A stretch of 33,927 nt of DNA from Pseudomonadota bacterium. Its GTDB lineage: Bacteria; Desulfobacterota; Desulfovibrionia; Desulfovibrionales; Desulfovibrionaceae. Below are positions 29,306 to 33,927 of the stretch, piece after piece. The DNA is taken from positions 1 through 33,927 of the forward strand of contig JAEYTO010000082.1 in NCBI GenBank assembly GCA_023433925.1, in the 5' to 3' direction. The stretch's first letter is position 1, and each line of letters opens with the position of its first letter. The notes beneath the pieces were generated by a model. It did no database searches. It was not told the DNA's origin and saw only the letters and a program-made list of their open reading frames with translations. A program made the translations under genes and the position numbers.

Positions 29306-29430
29306 AGCAGTTTGACTTTGAGACGCTCGCTCCGGCGTCAACGGCGCAAGCGGATTGCGCCTACGCCTACCGGCGGCAAACCATGCCGGCGCATGGCTTG
29401 CGAAGCATTTTCAAAAGCAAAATGCCCTAG
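29302..29430. mobile_element. MITE-like element, copy A (inverted relative to copy B)
   Basis: About 129 bases, close to 90 percent identical by eye to the reverse complement of 30737-30866. Shared sequence includes TTTGACTTTGAGACGCTCGC, GGCGCAAGCGGATTGCGCC and TTTTCAAAAGCAAAATGCCC, ending in CTAG (29427-29430). It contains three hairpins. The left edge is the prfC stop codon (TAA where copy B has TAG). Confidence 0.75.
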
Positions 29431-29434
29431 AGAA

Positions 29435-29463
29435 GCTGAAAAATCCGTCCCGGACTTTTCAGC
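29435..29463 (+). other. Hairpin between element A and cbiF
   Basis: An 8-bp outer stem, GCTGAAAA (29435-29442) with TTTTCAGC (29456-29463), encloses a small inner stem. It may be part of the same repeat region or a terminator for read-through from prfC. Confidence 0.4.
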
Positions 29464-29544
29464 CACGGAATGCCCGGGCGGGCACAAAGCGCCCGGCTGG
29501 CCGCCTGACCACACATGGCCCGTGACATGCCTTCGGAGGCGCGC

Positions 29545-30321
29545 ATGCCTGTTCAGCCCAAGGTCTTCTTCATCGGCGCAGGCCCCGGCGATCCGGAGCT
29601 TCTGACCCTCAAGGCCGCGCGGCTCATCGCCGAAGCCGGGCTGGTGCTCTACGCCGGCTCCCTCGTGCCGGCCGAGGTCGTGGCCCACGCCCGGTCCGAT
29701 GCGCAGGTGGTCGATTCCTCGGGCCTGACCCTGGAGGAGACGCACGCGCTCCTCGTGAAGGCCGTGCGCGGCGGCCAAAGCGCGGCCCGCGTGCACACGG
29801 GCGACCCGTCGCTCTACGGCGCGGTGCGCGAGCAGGCCCGCCTGCTCGACCGCGAGGGCATCCCCTGGGAGGTCGTGCCCGGCGTGACCGCGGCCTTTGC
29901 CGCCGCCGCCGAGGCCGGCATCTCCTTCACCGTGCCCGAGACCACGCAGACCCTGATCGTCACCCGCCTGGCGGGCCGCACGCCCGTGCCGGAGCGCGAA
30001 GCCCTGGCCGGGCTGGCCGCCCACGGCGCGGCCATGGCCGTGTATCTTTCGGCCGGCGACGCCCCGCGCCTGCGCGACGAATTGCTGGCTGGCGGCTATG
30101 CGCCGGATACGGCCGTGGTCATCGGCCACAGGATCGGCTGGCCAGGCGGCGGCGTGGTACGGACCTGCCTTCGAGACATGGCCGAAGCAGCACGCGAGGC
30201 GGACATCGGTAGGCAGGCCGTGTTCCTCGTGCTGCCTGGCGAGGCCGCCGACGACGGCGCGCGCTCGAAGCTGTATGATCCGGACTTCGGGCATGGCTGG
30301 CGCTCGAAAGGCGGGGAGTAG
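29545..30321 (+). CDS. cbiF: Cobalt-precorrin-4 C11-methyltransferase CbiF
   Basis: A 258-residue tetrapyrrole methylase of the CbiF/CobM family. Motifs: FFIGAGPGDPELLTLKAARL at the N-terminus, VLYAGSLVPAEV, HTGDPSLYGAVREQ, VVPGVTAAFAAAAEAGISF, and ETTQTLIVTRLAGRTPVPE. The last two are typical of C11 methylases. The ATG at 29545 has GGAGG five bases upstream. It is 17 bases before yjbQ and probably cotranscribed with it. The pair is bracketed by inverted repeat elements. Confidence 0.96.
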   Translation: MPVQPKVFFIGAGPGDPELLTLKAARLIAEAGLVLYAGSLVPAEVVAHARSDAQVVDSSGLTLEETHALLVKAVRGGQSAARVHTGDPSLYGAVREQARLLDREGIPWEVVPGVTAAFAAAAEAGISFTVPETTQTLIVTRLAGRTPVPEREALAGLAAHGAAMAVYLSAGDAPRLRDELLAGGYAPDTAVVIGHRIGWPGGGVVRTCLRDMAEAAREADIGRQAVFLVLPGEAADDGARSKLYDPDFGHGWRSKGGE

Positions 30322-30338
30322 AACCAGCGGAGGAACTC

Positions 30339-30740
30339 ATGGAAACGCTGAGCGTCAGGACGGGCAGGCGCGAGGAGCTTGTGGACGTGACCGCCATGCT
30401 GCGCGAGGCTGTCGAGCGCAACGGCTGGCAAGACGGGCTGCTCTACGTCCATTGTCCGCACACTACGGGCGCGGTGACCATCAACGAGGGCGCGGACCCG
30501 GACGTGGCCCGCGACATCGCCGTGAACATGGCCCGCCTCGTGCCCGAGCGCGGCGACTACCGCCACGCCGAGGGCAACTCCGACGCGCACATCAAGTCGA
30601 GCCTGTTCGGCTGCGGCCAGACGGTCATCATCGAGGGCGGGCAGCTCCGCTTGGGCACGTGGCAGCGCGTGTTCTTCTGCGAGTTCGACGGGCCCAGGAC
30701 GCGGCAGGTCTGGCTCAAATGGCTGCCGGCCGGACGCTAG
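30339..30740 (+). CDS. yjbQ: YjbQ/UPF0047 family protein
   Basis: A 133-residue protein of the UPF0047 family. Conserved residues are visible in VHCPHTTGAVTINEGADPDV and AHIKSSLFG, followed by GTWQRVFFCEFDGPR, the family ending. E. coli YjbQ has thiamin phosphate synthase activity in vitro; the true role is uncertain. GGAGG lies five bases before the ATG. The stop codon TAG (30738-30740) is inside the CTAG end of element B. Confidence 0.93.
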   Translation: METLSVRTGRREELVDVTAMLREAVERNGWQDGLLYVHCPHTTGAVTINEGADPDVARDIAVNMARLVPERGDYRHAEGNSDAHIKSSLFGCGQTVIIEGGQLRLGTWQRVFFCEFDGPRTRQVWLKWLPAGR

Positions 30741-30866
30741 GGCATTTTGCTTTTGAAAATGCCCTGCAAGCCATGCCGAGGCATGGCTTGCCGCCGCGCA
30801 GGCGTAGGCGCAATCCGCTTGCGCCGTCGACGCCGGAGCGAGCGTCTCAAAGTCAAACGGCCCTAG
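30737..30866. mobile_element. MITE-like element, copy B, with CTAG at both ends
   Basis: 130 bases starting CTAGGGCATTTTGCTTTTG and ending with an imperfect inverted copy (the complement reads CTAGGGCCGTTTGACTTTG; 15 of 19 match). Internal hairpins include GGGCATTTT/AAAATGCCC, GCCATGCCGAGGCATGGC and GGCGCAATCCGCTTGCGCC. The left CTAG holds the yjbQ stop codon and the right CTAG (30863-30866) holds the stop of the convergent merR-type gene. It could also serve as a bidirectional terminator. Confidence 0.8.
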
Positions 30867-31309
30867 GAACGGCTTAGGGAATCCAAGGGACGATGCGCGC
30901 AGGAGGCGCAGACGGTGCTCGGGCCGTTCAGGCTCCGCAGGATGCCGCAGAGATCGCCGTTGCGTCCGCCCGCGCAGCGATGCCGTAATTGCTCCAGGTG
31001 CTTTTTCAGATGCTCGAGTGAGGCAATCTGCTCATCGACGTTTTTGATGTGCGCGTCGACGAGTTCGGTGACCCACGTGCAATCCCGCTGGGGCTGGTCT
31101 TGGAAGGCCGACAGCTTCCTGATTTCATCGAGCTTCATGCCGTGCCTGCGGCAGCGCATGATGAATTCCAGGCGCTCCAGGTCTTCCTTGCCATACAGCC
31201 TGTAGTTTCCTTCCGTCCTTTCGGGCTCCCTGAGCAGCCCTTCCTTTTCATAGTACCGGATCGTGACGACCTTGCAGCCGGTCTTCTTCGCCAATTCACC
31301 GATTTTCAT
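30863..31309 (-). CDS. MerR-family heavy-metal regulator (PbrR/CadR type)
   Basis: A 148-residue MerR regulator. The N-terminal winged helix begins MKIGELAKKTGCKVVTIRYY, with YEKEGLLREPERTEGNYRLY in the wing. The dimer helix spans about 78-110. Metal-binding cysteines are at 77, 112 and 121 (DCTWV; RHRCAGG; LCGIL). Their spacing fits lead/cadmium/zinc sensors of the PbrR class. It is divergent from the metal ATPase gene, with MerR-type promoters between. In this family the protein stays bound and distorts the promoter on metal binding to switch it on. The stop codon TAG lies in the end of element B. Confidence 0.93.
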   Translation of the reverse strand: MKIGELAKKTGCKVVTIRYYEKEGLLREPERTEGNYRLYGKEDLERLEFIMRCRRHGMKLDEIRKLSAFQDQPQRDCTWVTELVDAHIKNVDEQIASLEHLKKHLEQLRHRCAGGRNGDLCGILRSLNGPSTVCASCAHRPLDSLSRS

Positions 31310-31335
31310 CTTTTTCTCCGGAATGGGAAATCATC

Positions 31336-31366
31336 TTGACTCTATAGTAGCTATAGACATTAGCCT
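31336..31366 (+). promoter_or_regulatory. MerR-type promoter/operator, copy 1
   Basis: TTGACT, a 19-base spacer holding the dyad CTATAG-TAG-CTATAG, then TAGCCT. The overlong spacer is the hallmark of MerR-controlled promoters. It lies 27 bases upstream of the regulator gene start, so it may also serve autoregulation. Confidence 0.75.
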
Positions 31367-31413
31367 TGTCAAAGCGTTGCCCGGCCGAGCGAAAAAGTTC
31401 CAGGACAATCCCC

Positions 31414-31444
31414 TTGACCCTATAGCGACTATAGACACTAGCTT
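31414..31444 (+). promoter_or_regulatory. MerR-type promoter/operator, copy 2
   Basis: TTGACC, a 19-base spacer with CTATAG-CGA-CTATAG, then TAGCTT. It is a near-copy of the site 78 bases upstream and is about 75 bases before the ATPase ATG; it is probably the main metal-induced promoter. Confidence 0.8.
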
Positions 31445-31520
31445 GAGCAGGATGGCGGGCCGATGGACGCCTACGCCTCGTTTTCACAAGCCAGTGACCA
31501 GTGAACGGAGAAGAACCACC

Positions 31521-33881
31521 ATGACCGATGCGACTGCGAGCGTCTTGTGCTCCTGCGGCGCTTGTTACCCACGGGGAGCCGTCTGCCGCCAATGCGCCCC
31601 GGTGCTGAACCATATCAGGCAGACGACGACCTGCGGCTGCGCGCGCGAGCAGGGCGGGACAAGCTGCCGCCCGTCCGCGCACGCCGTCCCTCAGCCTGTT
31701 GACCTGTCCGCCGTCGGACAGGCTTCCGCCACCAGGGCCGTCTACCGCATCATGAACATGGACTGCCCCGTGGAAGAGGCCCTCATCCGGAAAAGGCTGG
31801 GCGGCATGCCGGGCATCACCGGGCTCGAGTTCAACCTCATGCAGCGCGTGCTCACGGTCAACCATGAGCTTGCGTCGACGGAAGCCATCGAGGCGGCGCT
31901 CGAATCCATAGGCATGAAGCCCGAGCCCATCGGCGCGGGCCAGGACGCCGGCGCGGCGCTACCCGCCCCTGAAATCCCCTGGGGCCGGCTGGCCATTGCG
32001 GGCGTGTTCGCCGCCGCCTCGGAAGCCTGCGAACTGATCGGCGCATGGAACTGGCGCCCCCTGGGCCTGGACCTGAACGCCTGGACGGTCAACGGCGTCA
32101 CGCCCATGGCCTGGCTGCCCCTGGTCCTGGCCGTGGCGGCCATTCTGGCCGGCGGCCTCACCACCTACAGGAAGGGCTGGATCGCGGTCAAAAATCGGGA
32201 CCTGAACATCAACGCGCTCATGTCCGTGGCCGTGACCGGCGCGATGATCATCGGGCAGTATGCGGAGGCCGCCATGGTCATGGTCCTGTTCAGCCTTGCC
32301 GAAGCCATCGAGGCCAGGTCGCTGGATCGGGCCAGGAAGGCCATCAGGGGCCTCCTCGACCTGATGCCCGAGAAGGCCACCGTGCGGCGTTCCGACGGCT
32401 CCTGGGCGGAAACAGACATCCGCCGGGTGGCCGTTGGCAGTCTGGTCCGCGTGAAGCCGGGCGAGCGCGTGGCCCTCGACGGCATCGTCGTGCAGGGACA
32501 ATCCGCCGTCAACCAGGCCCCCATCACGGGTGAAAGCCTGCCCGTGGAAAAAACAGCGGGCGACGCCGTGTATGCGGGCAGCATCAACGAATCCGGCTCG
32601 TTCGAGTTCCGTGTGACCGCCGAGGCCGGCAACTCGACCCTGGCCCGCATCATGCACGCGGTGGAAAAGGCCCAGGCAAGCCGCGCGCCCATCCAGCGCT
32701 TCGTGGATCGCTTCTCCAGGATATACACGCCCGCCGTTTTCCTAGTGGCGCTGCTTGTCGCGGCCGTTCCGCCGATGTTCATGGCCGGGGGCTGGATCGA
32801 GTGGATATACAAGGCCCTGGTCATTCTGGTCATCGGCTGCCCCTGCGCCCTGGTCATCTCCACCCCGATCAGCATCGTCGGCGGCATGGCCGCGGCGACC
32901 CGCCACGGCATCCTGATCAAGGGCGGCCTGTTCCTCGAACAGGGCAGACGGCTGCGTTGCCTGGCCCTGGACAAGACCGGCACCATCACGCACGGCAAGC
33001 CCAGACAGACCGATTTCGTGGATCTGGGCGGCCTTGGCGAAGCCCGCACGGTCGCCCTGGCGGCCAGCCTCGCAGCCCGCTCGGATCATCCGGTGTCCAG
33101 GGCCATTGCCGAAGCCGCGGCGGCCAAGGGCGTGGCCCTGCTCGACATCAGCGACTTCAAGGCCATTCCGGGCCAGGGCGTGAGCGGCGTGTTCGACGGC
33201 AAGGACTGGCATTTGGGCAACCACCGCCTGGTGGAGGGCCTGAAACGATGCTCGCCCGAACTGGAGCGGCGGATCTCCGCCCTGGAGGGGCAGGGTAAAA
33301 GCGTCGTGGCCCTTGTGGGCGAACAGGGCGCGCAGGGCCTGTTCGCCGTGGCCGACACCCCGAGGCAAAGCAGCATCGAGGCTGTCAGGGAGTTGAAGCA
33401 GCTCGGCATCAGGACCGTCATGCTGACGGGCGACAACGAGCATACTGCCCGCGCCGTCGCCGAACAGGTAGGCGTGGACGGTTTTCGGGGGAACCTCCTG
33501 CCCGAGGACAAGCTGGCCGCCGTCGAGCGGCTCGCGCGAGACGGCACGGTCGGCATGGTGGGCGACGGCATCAACGACGCCTCGGCCCTTGCCAAGGCGG
33601 ACATCGGTTTCGCCATGGCCGCGGCCGGCACGGACATGGCCATCGAAACCGCGGACGTGGCCCTGATGGACGACGACCTCGGTAAAATCCCGCGCTTCAT
33701 CCGCCTGTCGAAGTCCACCCACGCCATCCTTATGCAGAACATCACCCTGGCGTTGGGCGTCAAGGCGGTCTTCCTGGCCCTGACCTTCGCCGGACAGACG
33801 ACCATGTGGATGGCCGTGTTCGCGGACGTCGGCACCAGCCTGCTGGTCGTGGCCAACGGTCTCAGGGCCATGCGCAAGTAG
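31521..33881 (+). CDS. P1B-type Zn/Cd/Pb-exporting ATPase
   Basis: A 786-residue heavy-metal P-type ATPase (CadA/ZntA/PbrA class) that pumps divalent soft metals out of the cytoplasm. The N-terminus has an unusual stretch with eight cysteines in residues 10-49 (CSCGAC, CRQC, CGC). A heavy-metal-associated domain (about 74-140) follows, with MDCPVEE in place of the usual C-x-x-C. The core has TGESLPVEK, the CPC metal site in VIGCPCALVIS, phosphorylated Asp in ALDKTGTITHG, HP in RSDHPVSRA, MLTGDN and MVGDGINDASAL. The ATG at 31521 follows GGAGAAG; the longer upstream frame crosses the promoters and is rejected. Divergent from the MerR-type gene. Confidence 0.95.
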   Translation: MTDATASVLCSCGACYPRGAVCRQCAPVLNHIRQTTTCGCAREQGGTSCRPSAHAVPQPVDLSAVGQASATRAVYRIMNMDCPVEEALIRKRLGGMPGITGLEFNLMQRVLTVNHELASTEAIEAALESIGMKPEPIGAGQDAGAALPAPEIPWGRLAIAGVFAAASEACELIGAWNWRPLGLDLNAWTVNGVTPMAWLPLVLAVAAILAGGLTTYRKGWIAVKNRDLNINALMSVAVTGAMIIGQYAEAAMVMVLFSLAEAIEARSLDRARKAIRGLLDLMPEKATVRRSDGSWAETDIRRVAVGSLVRVKPGERVALDGIVVQGQSAVNQAPITGESLPVEKTAGDAVYAGSINESGSFEFRVTAEAGNSTLARIMHAVEKAQASRAPIQRFVDRFSRIYTPAVFLVALLVAAVPPMFMAGGWIEWIYKALVILVIGCPCALVISTPISIVGGMAAATRHGILIKGGLFLEQGRRLRCLALDKTGTITHGKPRQTDFVDLGGLGEARTVALAASLAARSDHPVSRAIAEAAAAKGVALLDISDFKAIPGQGVSGVFDGKDWHLGNHRLVEGLKRCSPELERRISALEGQGKSVVALVGEQGAQGLFAVADTPRQSSIEAVRELKQLGIRTVMLTGDNEHTARAVAEQVGVDGFRGNLLPEDKLAAVERLARDGTVGMVGDGINDASALAKADIGFAMAAAGTDMAIETADVALMDDDLGKIPRFIRLSKSTHAILMQNITLALGVKAVFLALTFAGQTTMWMAVFADVGTSLLVVANGLRAMRK

Positions 33882-33895
33882 CTGCCGCCTGGCGC

Positions 33896-33916
33896 GGAAG
33901 CCGCGTCCGCGGCTCC
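33896..33916 (+). terminator. Possible terminator hairpin after the ATPase gene
   Basis: GGAAGCCGCG and CGCGGCTCC form a GC-rich stem about 15 bases beyond the stop codon. The window ends before any T-run could be judged. Confidence 0.4.
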
Positions 33917-33927
33917 CGCTCCTTGCC

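Noticed and set aside
31263..31520. An 86-residue N-terminal extension of the metal ATPase
   Set aside because: The frame is open but crosses both MerR-type promoters; ATG 31521 has a ribosome site and starts a plausible protein.

Overview
The window is a GC-rich chromosomal segment, most likely from a delta-proteobacterial sulfate reducer of the Desulfovibrionaceae type. This is inferred from the gene set: a polar-flagellum basal-body operon, scattered genes of the anaerobic (cbi) cobalamin pathway, a stand-alone IMP cyclohydrolase, and sigma-54 promoters. No rRNA, tRNA or CRISPR array was seen. Nearly all DNA is coding, on both strands.

Layout. Positions 1-75 hold the first codons of a truncated minus-strand gene, possibly from an insertion sequence. 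An AMP-forming acyl ligase (225-1652, minus) follows. A minus-strand flagellar operon flgB-flgC-fliE-fliF-fliG-fliH-fliI runs from 7819 down to 1802 and ends in a clear intrinsic terminator. Its sigma-54 promoter lies back to back with a second sigma-54 promoter that drives a TPR protein (8193-8753). A housekeeping block follows on the plus strand: stand-alone PurH cyclohydrolase domain, HflX GTPase with an apparent AUC start, a PPC-domain lipoprotein, a CPA2 antiporter followed closely by a site-2 protease with CBS domains, a PHP phosphoesterase fused to a dead family-X polymerase palm, and a small RRM protein. Two minus-strand genes come next: an unknown coiled-coil protein and a hybrid PAS histidine kinase.

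The right half carries cobalamin genes cbiA-cbiD, cbiE/cbiT (fused) and cbiF. They are interrupted by a 1033-residue minus-strand membrane protein of unknown function, and by prfC (release factor 3). YjbQ follows cbiF. The window ends with a divergent heavy-metal cassette, a MerR-type regulator of the PbrR/CadR class and a P1B-type Zn/Cd/Pb ATPase, with two copies of a MerR-type promoter between them.

The most unusual non-coding signals are short mobile-looking elements that abut stop codons. A 119-bp element with CTAG at both ends carries the stop codon of the histidine kinase. Two inverted copies of a different element of about 130 bp bracket cbiF-yjbQ; their ends coincide with the stop codons of prfC, yjbQ and the merR gene. 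A third family, a GC-rich palindromic element, occurs four times beside gene ends. In coding sequence, the strongest oddities are the AUC start and protease-like N-terminal motif of HflX, the loss of all three polymerase aspartates in the PolX-like protein, and the large membrane protein with faint PHP-like motifs.
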